A stretch of DNA of 6,893 nt, taken from positions 1-6,893 of the forward strand of contig JBLGEO010000063.1 of NCBI GenBank assembly GCA_047445235.1, read 5' to 3'. Source of the DNA: JBDSRX01 sp047445235 (GTDB taxonomy: Bacteria > Patescibacteriota > Dojkabacteria > J137). Every line of letters begins with the position of its first letter. Within the stretch, counting starts at the first letter, position 1. A program made the position numbers and the translations under genes. The notes beneath the pieces are model-generated. The model was not told the origin of the DNA, ran no database searches, and worked only from the letters and a program-made list of their open reading frames with translations. Of this stretch, positions 1-6,742 are shown one piece after another.

Positions 1-2077
1 CAAACATAAAATATACAACTCCTATAAAACTAAAGAAGAGAATACTCATTGGGATCGCAGAAATTAGAACATCTTTAAAGAAAGATATTTTCTGTTGAAC
101 TTGCTGCCTAGTAAATATAACTACATAACTTGGTGCACTTGTCCCTAAGAAACTAAATATTAAAGTAGAAGAGGGTGTTAGCGGAATATTTCTTCTAATT
201 AATGCAAAGAATACTGCCATTAGTATTGCAAAAAAAGACTTTACTAAAAACATTTTAGTAGAAATTTTTAGATTGAAAAGAATATTATCACCTTCGAAAA
301 ATATTTCTGGAATCTTCTGGTAATTATTATTTAGTAAAACTATATCTGCAACATCTCTTGCAATCTTCGCACCACTTTCCATAGCTATAGATACATTGGC
401 TGCTTTAAGTGCAAGTACATCATTAATACCATCACCAACCATAGCAACAGATTCGCCTTGGCTTTTTAGAATATTTATTATTTTTAATTTATCTTCTGGC
501 TTTGCTCTCGTAAAGATAGATTTTGTGAGAACTAGTTCTATCAGATCTGCGTTATTTTCGTCAGCTAAATCTCCTAGTTCGGATAAATCAACTACTTGGT
601 CTACATCTAAATTTAATTTCTGAATAATTCTAGTTACAGAAACTTTACTATCACCAGAAATAATTTTCACTTTAATTCCCTGATCTGAGAATGATTTTAG
701 AAGATTTCCAATCCCTGGATTTAAAGTTTCTTCTATAACAAATACAACAGCCTTACTTGTTTTAAAGTTGAGTGGTTTTTCTGTTGAGATTTTAGAAGAT
801 TCATCTTCAAAATAAAGACCTAGCAAAACTCTTGCTCCTTCGCTTTCCTTTTCTGCAATTAATTCTTCTAATTTCTTCTTATATTCACTTTCAACATTGC
901 CAATTAATACTGATGGTGCTCCAAGTGTTAACACAATTCTTTTCTTTCCAAGATTACCAACAACTTGGCTATACTTTTGTTTAGAAGTGAAAGGTACTTG
1001 ATCAAATTTTGTAATTTCTGAAGTTTTAAATTCTTTATAGTATTTATTAATCACTTCTTGAGTTTTATTTACACCAACAAGTTTTTCTCTTACAGAATTA
1101 TAAAAGGATCCAAAAGCCTCTTCCTTAACATTAAAGTATTGAACATCTTTAATTTTCATTTCGTTTGTTGTTATAGTCCCTGTTTTGTCTAAACATATCG
1201 CAGTTACATTAGACAAATCTTCAATACTTCCACCTTTCTGTACTAAAACACCTTTCCTATACAACTTAGTAATCGAAATTGTGAATGATAAGGTAAATAA
1301 GAAAATTAGAGTTTGAGGAATTATTAAGGTAATAGATGTTGTTAACGCTAGTAGGCTTGTTTGTTGGCTGGATCCAATGCTTTGACTGGATAAATAACTT
1401 ATTACTCCACAAATTAAGGAAGCAACAACTAAAAAAGAGATCAACTTATCTGAGTTTGTTTGTAATGGACTTTTATTTTCTTTGTATTTAGATGCTTCAC
1501 TTCCCAACTTGTTTAAGTAGTTACTTTTACCAACACTTTCTACTTTGTAATAGCAATTTCCAGTGATAATAAAACTTCCAGAGAAAACATGTTCTTTTTC
1601 GTGTTTTCTAATGTAGTTAGATTCTCCAGTGAGCATTGAGTCATCTACTTGAAGGTAGTTTTCTTCTATAATTTCACCGTCTGCAATTACACTTTCACCT
1701 TCATTTGCCTTAATAATGTCACCTTGAACAACTTCACTAACTGCTAAAGTTACTTCTTTTCCATCTCTTAAAACTATAGCTGTAAGCTGAAATTGAGACT
1801 TTAATTTGTCTAAAGTTCTCTTAATTCGAATCTCGTCTAGTGCAGAAATTACAGTATTTACGACCAAAAAAGTTGTAAACGCAAAAATATCTGTCCACAG
1901 TTGAAAGCTGGCAAGACCAACTAGCAAAGGGAATACAACGACATTGATTAAGCTGAATACATTCTTAAAAACTATTCTCGCGTAAGAAGGAGAGTAGGAG
2001 TCTATAACAGTATTCGATAAACCAAGTGATTTTTTCTGTGCTACCTCTTTTGAAGTTAAACCAACAATATTTCTCAT
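1..2077 (-). CDS. Cation-transporting P-type ATPase, CtpE-like (C-terminus cut by window edge)
   Basis: This is an ATP-driven ion pump of the inner membrane, read from the reverse strand as 692 codons running off the left edge. Seen: actuator-loop TGES at residues 150-153; phosphorylation motif DKTGT with the aspartate at 297; GAP of the nucleotide-binding domain near 386-388; SGD at 474-476; hinge motif GDGIND at 548-553. Hydrophobic segments lie near 38-58, 64-80, 210-230, 243-267, 609-628, 634-656 and 671-691, so the last helices (perhaps three) and roughly 80-100 residues are missing. The order of segments and the VLVQKGGSIEDL stretch before the catalytic aspartate resemble mycobacterial CtpE, reported to import Ca2+; the ion here is inference. 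Helix 4 reads IPQTL where relatives usually have PEGL. The ATG is the first start after an in-frame TAG; no Shine-Dalgarno is visible. It is divergent from the methyltransferase-like pair. Class assignment is firm, substrate is not. Confidence 0.95.
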   Translation of the reverse strand, partial: MRNIVGLTSKEVAQKKSLGLSNTVIDSYSPSYARIVFKNVFSLINVVVFPLLVGLASFQLWTDIFAFTTFLVVNTVISALDEIRIKRTLDKLKSQFQLTAIVLRDGKEVTLAVSEVVQGDIIKANEGESVIADGEIIEENYLQVDDSMLTGESNYIRKHEKEHVFSGSFIITGNCYYKVESVGKSNYLNKLGSEASKYKENKSPLQTNSDKLISFLVVASLICGVISYLSSQSIGSSQQTSLLALTTSITLIIPQTLIFLFTLSFTISITKLYRKGVLVQKGGSIEDLSNVTAICLDKTGTITTNEMKIKDVQYFNVKEEAFGSFYNSVREKLVGVNKTQEVINKYYKEFKTSEITKFDQVPFTSKQKYSQVVGNLGKKRIVLTLGAPSVLIGNVESEYKKKLEELIAEKESEGARVLLGLYFEDESSKISTEKPLNFKTSKAVVFVIEETLNPGIGNLLKSFSDQGIKVKIISGDSKVSVTRIIQKLNLDVDQVVDLSELGDLADENNADLIELVLTKSIFTRAKPEDKLKIINILKSQGESVAMVGDGINDVLALKAANVSIAMESGAKIARDVADIVLLNNNYQKIPEIFFEGDNILFNLKISTKMFLVKSFFAILMAVFFALIRRNIPLTPSSTLIFSFLGTSAPSYVVIFTRQQVQQKISFFKDVLISAIPMSILFFSFIGVVYFMF

Positions 2078-2100
2078 TTTAAACAGGAAATTCTAATATC

Positions 2101-2114
2101 TGTTAATATTATCA
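2101..2114. promoter_or_regulatory. Symmetric bidirectional extended -10 element
   Basis: The 14 bases TGTTAATATTATCA fit TGnTAATATTAnCA, so each strand carries an extended -10 (TGTTAATAT rightward at 2101-2109, TGATAATAT leftward at 2114-2106). Leftward, the hexamer ends 29 bases before the ATPase ATG. Rightward, it ends 14 bases before a TTG and 47 bases before the ATG of the first methyltransferase-like gene. No good -35 hexamer is seen on either side (best leftward is TTCATT at 17-base spacing), as expected if the TG extension does the work. Promoters with symmetric -10 elements that fire both ways are known in bacteria. Activity here is inference from sequence. Confidence 0.55.
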
Positions 2115-2155
2115 TAAGCTGATTGCTTAATGAACCCATTAACTTAATACAAATT

Positions 2156-2650
2156 ATGAAATATCCGGACGAAAAACTAATTTTAGAAACAGTAGGAGAA
2201 TACTCTAAAAACAAAAAAATTGCAGACTTAACTGGTCAAGATGGTGCATATTCGATTGTTGCCTTAGAAAGTGGAGCTAAAGAGGTAATAATTAACGAGG
2301 AGAGAGTAGAGGTTCTAGATACAATTTCAAAAGATTTGCCATTTAAGATTATGGACGTAAATTTAGATGCTTTCTTAGACCTATGTGACGAGACGAATGA
2401 AATGTTCGATATGATTATTCTTCACAGCGATAGATTTCCAAAAGATTTTGACCTACAACGAGATCATAAAGAACTTATTAGAAGAATACAAAATAGAATT
2501 CTTAATGATGCTGGGATTTTATTCTTTATCGTTAGAAATAATTCTTTTGTATTAGATACATACTTGAAACCAGGCGCTGATAAGCTAACAAAGAAATTGA
2601 ATCTTGATGAGAGTAATAAAGCTTTTCAGGTATGGGCATTTTACAACTAA
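2156..2650 (+). CDS. Rossmann-fold methyltransferase-like protein (first of tandem pair)
   Basis: A soluble protein of 164 residues that looks like the core of a class I SAM-dependent methyltransferase. Seen: a glycine-bearing loop ADLTGQDGAYS at about 23-33 in the motif I position, an acidic residue cluster NEER at 47-50 where strand 2 should end, FDMIILH at 84-90 as strand 4, and NDAGILFFI at 117-125 as strand 5. The layout recalls RlmI-type RNA methyltransferases, but the expected DPP/NPP motif is replaced by HSDRFP, and the loop has only two glycines, so binding of SAM is uncertain. No substrate can be named. I chose the ATG; a TTG at 2123, immediately after an in-frame TGA, would add 11 residues. 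No Shine-Dalgarno is visible. It lies 39 bases before a second methyltransferase-like gene on the same strand, probably in one transcript. Confidence 0.8.
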   Translation: MKYPDEKLILETVGEYSKNKKIADLTGQDGAYSIVALESGAKEVIINEERVEVLDTISKDLPFKIMDVNLDAFLDLCDETNEMFDMIILHSDRFPKDFDLQRDHKELIRRIQNRILNDAGILFFIVRNNSFVLDTYLKPGADKLTKKLNLDESNKAFQVWAFYN

Positions 2651-2689
2651 AAGCATACTTTTATTTGACAGCTTTCATAAAGTAATACA

Positions 2690-3466
2690 ATGGCAAATTA
2701 TAATGTCAAAGACTATGATGATCATGATCAATTTGGGATTGATAGAGATGGTAGTTATGACCATACAGCAAAAAGACTTGCATTATCTATTGAAGAATTA
2801 GATAAATTAATTGAAGGTAAATTTGTTCTTGACCTGGGAAGTGGTCCCGCCTTATTTGCAAAAAGATGCTACATTAAGGAAGTAAAGGATAGTAGCTATA
2901 AAGGTCCGAAGAAGGTCGAATCTATGAATATTAGAATTAATGACCCCAAATATGTAGACTCCTATAAGCATCGAGACGGAGATTTAAAGTTCAGTAAAAT
3001 TAATATCCAAACAGAATCTTTTCATATTCCAATATTAGGTACCGAAGGGGTAATGGATGACGATATAAAGAATGCTATAGAACGAGCTGAAGACAACTTT
3101 TCATCTTTAGATTGGAATGACCTAATAAAGCTTCCCCTCAATATTTATGATGTAATAATTTCACATAATGGATTTCCATACTACTCCGATTTAGATGCTG
3201 AATTCATAGTACAAGATAATAAATGGTTTAAAAGTAAAATTACAGTTTCCGATAAAGACTTAGGAGTATTTAAAGGAATAGGACATGTACTTAAACCAGG
3301 TGGAATTGCTTATCTGACACCAAATCATAAACTAAACATTGAGAAGTGGAATAACTCTGACTCTAATGATAAACAAGAAATTATTGATACTTTAATTAGT
3401 GTAGGTTGTACTTTCGAATTTGTAAATAATCAAGGGAAGGATTTGATTGTAATAAGAAAATCCTAA
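2690..3466 (+). CDS. Class I SAM-dependent methyltransferase (second of tandem pair)
   Basis: A soluble protein of 258 residues with clear class I methyltransferase motifs: motif I VLDLGSGPALFA at 46-57 for SAM binding, strand 4 YDVIISHNGFPYYSD at 153-167, and the strand 5 region VLKPGGIAYLTP at 200-211. An insert of roughly 80 residues (about 60-145), rich in charged residues, separates motif I from strand 4, and the N-terminus is Asp-rich (DYDDHDQFGIDRDGSYD at 8-24). The substrate is unknown; I would not assign RNA, protein or small molecule. Strand 4 carries a His followed by Phe-Pro, as in the preceding gene, which suggests the two are related or work together. The ATG follows an in-frame TAA by 12 bases. 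There is no Shine-Dalgarno; a TTGACA at 2665-2670 and TAATAC at 2683-2688 are only 12 bases apart, so not a standard promoter. The stop lies 5 bases from the stop of the opposing ligase gene. Confidence 0.85.
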   Translation: MANYNVKDYDDHDQFGIDRDGSYDHTAKRLALSIEELDKLIEGKFVLDLGSGPALFAKRCYIKEVKDSSYKGPKKVESMNIRINDPKYVDSYKHRDGDLKFSKINIQTESFHIPILGTEGVMDDDIKNAIERAEDNFSSLDWNDLIKLPLNIYDVIISHNGFPYYSDLDAEFIVQDNKWFKSKITVSDKDLGVFKGIGHVLKPGGIAYLTPNHKLNIEKWNNSDSNDKQEIIDTLISVGCTFEFVNNQGKDLIVIRKS

Positions 3467-3471
3467 TAGCT

Positions 3472-5271
3472 CTAATGCCCCTTCCTCAATTCATACATTC
3501 TCAAGATTTCATCTGTAGTATTTGGTAGATCTTTATCTCTTCCCCATTTCTTAATTCTTGGGAATCTGATTGAAAGACCTTTCTCTGGATCATCTCCTTT
3601 TACTTTTGCTGGTTGTCCTTGTGCTGCAGTATGGTTAGGGCTTCTTGTAATCTCGTCCGCAACTATTTCCATAATTATTTTTGGTTCGATCCAAACATCT
3701 GGGAACAAAGTTTTTGCAACAACATATTGAGCAGGTAGTTCGTCTTGCTTAATAAACTTAACTTTCTCCATATCTTCAAACATTTTTGGAGCTTCGTCAT
3801 CTTTAAATCCACTTCCTACTTTTCCAATGCTGTAGTATTTATCGTCTTTTGGATTGTAAACTCCTGCGAGTAGAGCACCAAAACCGCTTTTGGATCTTGC
3901 ACCTTGACCATAGAAATAACCCATTACAACAACATCAATCGTGTCGACAAGTTCTGTTTTTGTATTTGCTTTTAATTTAATCCATTTAAAGTTTCTAGTT
4001 CCTGGATCGTAGTTTGTACCTGGCTGCTTAGCTATAATGCCTTCAAGTCCCATTCCAACTTTATCTTCAAAGAATGCTTCTAACTCTTCCGCAGACTGCA
4101 TTTGCTTTGTCTCTAATAAAGTTAAAGCACTTTTTTTACCAAATAAGCCTTTTAGAATTTCTACTCTTTCTTCTACAGGTTTTCTTGTTAAATCTTCTCC
4201 GTTAAGATAAAGAACATCAAAGCACATTGCCCTTACTGGAATATCTTTAGAAAAGCTTTCTATATCATTTTTTCTTCTTCTCTTCATTGTGTCTTGATAT
4301 GTTCTATAAGAATCTGAAACTTCATCAAAACCTATAATTTCTGAATCTAGTATTATCGATTTAACTCCCAAGTTTTTTACTGCATCAATAATTTCTGGGA
4401 ACTGATCTGTTAAACTTTCCATATTTCTACTGAATATTGCTGCATTATGCTTATCATCCAAATGAATTTGTCCTCTAAGACCGTCTAACTTTGGCTGAAC
4501 AATTGTATTTGGCATTCTTTCCCAAACTGCAGCAGCACTAGATTCTCTTTCTACCAACTTAGAAGCAACAGGAGTTAAAGGCATTATTTTAATATTATCT
4601 AAAACTTCTTTCACTTTGTCTTTTGATGTTCCTAAAACAATCTTGGCTAAATCTCCAACATCTGCTCTTGCACCAAAAGCTAAATCAATATCTGCTCTCA
4701 GAGATTTATCCCCAGTCACATACCAGGACAAAGCGTCTAGGATTGTTTTCTCGCTAAATCCAATTCTTAAATCTCCAACAATAATTCTAGAAATATATTT
4801 TGCACTTAATGCTTCTACTTTGCTTATGATTGATTTATAAAGATTAACTTTTTCTTCTTGTGAACCTTTGCCTTCCATCTTCGCAAGCTTTTCTAAAGCA
4901 TTGTAAATATCTATTACACTTTCTAACTTAATCACTTCGTGATCTTCTGTTTGTAGACTTTCGTTTACTACTTCTTTGGATTCTGATTTTAATTTAAATG
5001 CAACAAGACCTATATCTCCAAGCTGACCTAAAATTTTTTTAGGATCTTCGGAGTAACTTTGAGAAAGTCCTTTTAAAATCATTTTGTCCGAAAAACCAAA
5101 CTCTAATGGAACAAACTTTGGGGCTAGTCTTCCAAGTAGGAAATACATAATGTGTTTTGCTTCTTCTGGAGTAGAGGTCTTTAAAAATTCTGCAAGACGA
5201 ACAGTAATTTCATTTCTTCCAGAAACTTGTTCTACATCATTTAAAAATTTTGCAAATTCAATAAATTTCAT
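3472..5271 (-). CDS. ATP-dependent DNA ligase, archaeal/eukaryotic type
   Basis: This enzyme seals nicks in double-stranded DNA using ATP: it forms a lysine-AMP intermediate, passes AMP to the 5' phosphate, then joins the ends. At 599 residues it is complete and of the usual length for archaeal ligases. Domains in order: N-terminal helical DNA-binding domain (about 1-215, including RIIVGDLRIGFSEKTIL at 162-178), adenylation domain (about 230-435) and OB-fold (about 440-595). Seen: motif I KLDG with catalytic lysine 261; motif III FSRN at 280-283; LDSE at 308-311; motif IIIa FDVLYLNG at 351-358; motif IV EGIIAK at 410-415; motif V WIKLK at 430-434; and the C-terminal RFPRIKKW region near 569-576 with RDKD at 578-581 as motif VI. 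The ATG is the first start after a TAA 12 bases upstream. Most bacteria rely on NAD-dependent LigA; whether this genome also has LigA cannot be seen. No Ku or polymerase neighbour suggests an end-joining operon. Confidence 0.97.
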   Translation of the reverse strand: MKFIEFAKFLNDVEQVSGRNEITVRLAEFLKTSTPEEAKHIMYFLLGRLAPKFVPLEFGFSDKMILKGLSQSYSEDPKKILGQLGDIGLVAFKLKSESKEVVNESLQTEDHEVIKLESVIDIYNALEKLAKMEGKGSQEEKVNLYKSIISKVEALSAKYISRIIVGDLRIGFSEKTILDALSWYVTGDKSLRADIDLAFGARADVGDLAKIVLGTSKDKVKEVLDNIKIMPLTPVASKLVERESSAAAVWERMPNTIVQPKLDGLRGQIHLDDKHNAAIFSRNMESLTDQFPEIIDAVKNLGVKSIILDSEIIGFDEVSDSYRTYQDTMKRRRKNDIESFSKDIPVRAMCFDVLYLNGEDLTRKPVEERVEILKGLFGKKSALTLLETKQMQSAEELEAFFEDKVGMGLEGIIAKQPGTNYDPGTRNFKWIKLKANTKTELVDTIDVVVMGYFYGQGARSKSGFGALLAGVYNPKDDKYYSIGKVGSGFKDDEAPKMFEDMEKVKFIKQDELPAQYVVAKTLFPDVWIEPKIIMEIVADEITRSPNHTAAQGQPAKVKGDDPEKGLSIRFPRIKKWGRDKDLPNTTDEILRMYELRKGH

Positions 5272-5296
5272 AGTTATGGGTTAATAATTCTTCAGA

Positions 5297-5305
5297 ATTT
5301 TAACA
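5297..5305 (-). promoter_or_regulatory. Extended -10 of the DNA ligase promoter
   Basis: On the reverse strand this reads TGTTAAAAT, an extended -10 (TG, one base, TAAAAT; five of six to TATAAT) whose last base is 26 bases before the ligase ATG. The -35 position holds only GAAACA at 17-base spacing, so it is weak. Position and form match the -10 elements of the other two leftward genes. A 14-base dyad AATTCTTCAGAATT at 5286-5299 overlaps its downstream end and the expected start site, which could be an operator or chance in AT-rich DNA. Confidence 0.45.
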
Positions 5306-5320
5306 TTTTATTTTAATATT

Positions 5321-5400
5321 GTTTCGAGTTACGAGTTGCGGGTTACGTGATGAATCTCATTCTTATTCCACCAGAAACTCGTAACCCACAACTCGTAACT
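5321..5400. repeat. Inverted repeat built of 7-base units (REP-like hairpin)
   Basis: Two 21-base arms at 5327-5347 and 5380-5400 are reverse complements except for one position (C at 5339 faces A), around a 32-base loop. The left arm is three tandem heptads, AGTTACG, AGTTGCG and GGTTACG, preceded by a heptad-like TGTTTCG; the right arm read in reverse gives AGTTACG, AGTTGTG, GGTTACG and a partial AGTTTC. A 20 of 21 match is far beyond chance. There is no T-run directly after either arm, so it is not a classic intrinsic terminator. It lies between the ligase promoter and the end of the surface-protein gene. A dispersed palindromic repeat or small non-autonomous mobile element is the best reading; I see no transposase and no target duplication. 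Confidence 0.8.
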
Positions 5401-5534
5401 AAGTCGACTGCCAGACGAACAATAGTGCCACTTTGAAAAGCGTTTACTGCGACAAGATGATTATTGGTGGGCTAAAGCCAAGAAAATCTAAAAAGCTCGC
5501 ATTCTGCTTGCTTAAGATTTGGCCTGTAGAGTCC
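5401..5534. other. Relatively GC-rich, foldable non-coding segment of unknown nature
   Basis: This stretch directly follows the heptad hairpin and ends at the stop codon of the surface-protein gene. By hand count it is about 41% G+C over 5401-5540, high for a spacer in this AT-rich window. It has no convincing gene: the reverse strand has stop-free runs of about 30 and 42 codons without ATG starts, and the forward strand has an open stretch from 5403 that is antisense to the C-terminus of the neighbouring gene. It contains a clear hairpin at 5477-5523. I do not see tRNA, SRP RNA, 6S RNA, RNase P or tmRNA signatures. It could be a small RNA, a long 3' untranslated region, or the body of a repeat that includes the adjacent hairpin. 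Confidence 0.4.
5477..5523 (-). terminator. Hairpin after the surface-protein gene, possible terminator
   Basis: On the reverse strand, beginning 11 bases after the stop codon, GCC, AAATCT, AAGC and GCA pair in order with GGC, AGATTT, GCTT and TGC around a GAA loop, with small internal loops. The inner part (AAGC to GCTT) is followed by TTTAGATTTTCTT, a broken T-run that could release RNA polymerase. The stem is interrupted and the T-run imperfect, so it may instead be an RNA structure or part of the repeat. Direction is set by the upstream gene. Confidence 0.4.
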
Positions 5535-6713
5535 TTAAGTTTGCCTCTTAATTGCATCTACATAGAATGTAAAACTTGCAAGCCTTCCATCAGTTAGTTT
5601 TGCTCTTCCATTAAGAATATAAATTGGATATGCAAAGCCAGTCCACTCATCTGGTTCGTAGAAACCAAGCTCAGTTTTTCTTGCGTCGACAATAAAATTG
5701 TCAACAGATATTTTTACATATGGTTCGAAGTAATCAGTACCTTCTGCAGCAAGTGCTACAAGCGATCCTTGACCATTTATCACTTTGGTTAGCGCTTCAT
5801 CAGGAGTAATAATCTGATAAATACCTTTAGTACCATAAGTATAATTTACAAAGTTCATTTCGAATAAGTCTCTACTTAAATTAGAAAGATCGTTAGAAAC
5901 CGCTGCATTAAACTCACCAACCCTTGGATCAGTCTTATATACAAAACCCGTTACTGCTTGTGGTTTTATTTCACCAGTAAGTAATTTAGGTTGATCTGCC
6001 TGTGGTTTTAAATCTGCAAGTGCTAACTTTCTATAAACATTCAATTTCACATAATTTGCTACTTTAGAGTCTTGCGTTTCTGTTATATCTCCTTGATCAG
6101 ATCTAACAATATATCTTGCATCAATCTTAGGACTTGTAAATCCGAATCCTGTTGAAAATAGAAGTGAGCCTAATACTGTTGGTACCTTTGCTATATATGA
6201 ATTAATATCCGGAAGCATTGTTTTTTTCTTTCTTGCATCCACATTATTTTCGTAGATTGTTGAAAAAGACCAAACTTGTGAAAGTCTATTAAAGTTTAGG
6301 GTCTTTGATTGGTCTGATGTTGTCCACTTGTAATCATTGTTACCAATTTGCTTAAGATTCACTACAGTAAAACCAACGTTTTTTGCAGTAAGGCTTGCGT
6401 TTTCTACTGTGTTCGATTTTTCTCTTGGTTCTTCAATTGTATAGACATAAGATACATCTGGAAATGCTAAAGGACTAATACTATCCACTGTTACATTTTT
6501 AATATCAACTTGAATTCCTGGAATATTGGGAGCCTTAATATCACCAAGCGCCTTATCAGCATCGAGGTAAAATCTTCTTGTAGAAGGAGGTGGAAGAATA
6601 GTTTGATTTCTTATTTTTATAAAAGTATCAATTAGAATTATTGCGACTGCAACACCTAATACAACCACTACGCCTTTTCTTGCATTGTTTGAAGCTACGT
6701 AAAGACTTGCCAT
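5535..6713 (-). CDS. Membrane-anchored extracytoplasmic protein of unknown function
   Basis: A complete 392-residue protein with a short N-terminus, one hydrophobic helix at about 15-31 (VVVVLGVAVAIILID) and no further membrane segments, so it is probably anchored with the large C-terminal part outside the cell. A proline patch (LPPPS, 40-44) follows the anchor. The C-terminal stretch from about 301 (ITPDEALTKVINGQG, then an alternating pattern with YEPDEWTGFAYPIYILNG at 352-369 and a final FTFYVDAI at 381-388) resembles the YycI/PepSY-like end module I associate with surface proteins of CPR and Gram-positive bacteria; that similarity is recalled, not computed. No catalytic motif, cysteine pair or sorting signal is seen. 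The ATG is the only good start after an in-frame TGA. It has its own promoter and no same-strand partner within the window, since the structured spacer and hairpin separate it from the ligase gene. Confidence 0.85.
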   Translation of the reverse strand: MASLYVASNNARKGVVVVLGVAVAIILIDTFIKIRNQTILPPPSTRRFYLDADKALGDIKAPNIPGIQVDIKNVTVDSISPLAFPDVSYVYTIEEPREKSNTVENASLTAKNVGFTVVNLKQIGNNDYKWTTSDQSKTLNFNRLSQVWSFSTIYENNVDARKKKTMLPDINSYIAKVPTVLGSLLFSTGFGFTSPKIDARYIVRSDQGDITETQDSKVANYVKLNVYRKLALADLKPQADQPKLLTGEIKPQAVTGFVYKTDPRVGEFNAAVSNDLSNLSRDLFEMNFVNYTYGTKGIYQIITPDEALTKVINGQGSLVALAAEGTDYFEPYVKISVDNFIVDARKTELGFYEPDEWTGFAYPIYILNGRAKLTDGRLASFTFYVDAIKRQT

Positions 6714-6742
6714 TTGAATAGTAATGAATGTAAATACAACTC

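Noticed and set aside
396..623. Forward open frame of 75 codons
   Set aside because: It is antisense to the P-type ATPase, whose nucleotide-binding and hinge motifs are clear in this stretch; composition is low-complexity Ser-rich as expected of a shadow frame.
2665..2688. TTGACA plus TAATAC as a promoter for the second methyltransferase gene
   Set aside because: The hexamers are only 12 bases apart, too close for a standard sigma70 promoter, and the -10 would touch the ATG.
2604..2801. Forward open frame of 65 codons
   Set aside because: It overlaps both methyltransferase-like genes in another frame and reads as a Met/Ile-rich shadow.
4616..4840. Forward open frame of 74 codons
   Set aside because: Antisense to the DNA ligase, inside its conserved N-terminal domain.
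5084..5284. Forward open frame of 66 codons
   Set aside because: Antisense to the ligase N-terminus; no promoter or independent support.
5401..5534. tRNA, SRP RNA, RNase P, 6S RNA or tmRNA in the GC-rich spacer
   Set aside because: I looked for a T-loop with matching stems, the SRP GGAAG loop, RNase P core motifs and a tmRNA tag frame on both strands and found none.
5403..5600. Forward open stretch with a basic core (LKPRKSKKLAF)
   Set aside because: It begins right after a stop, has no good start codon, and runs antisense into the C-terminus of the surface-protein gene.
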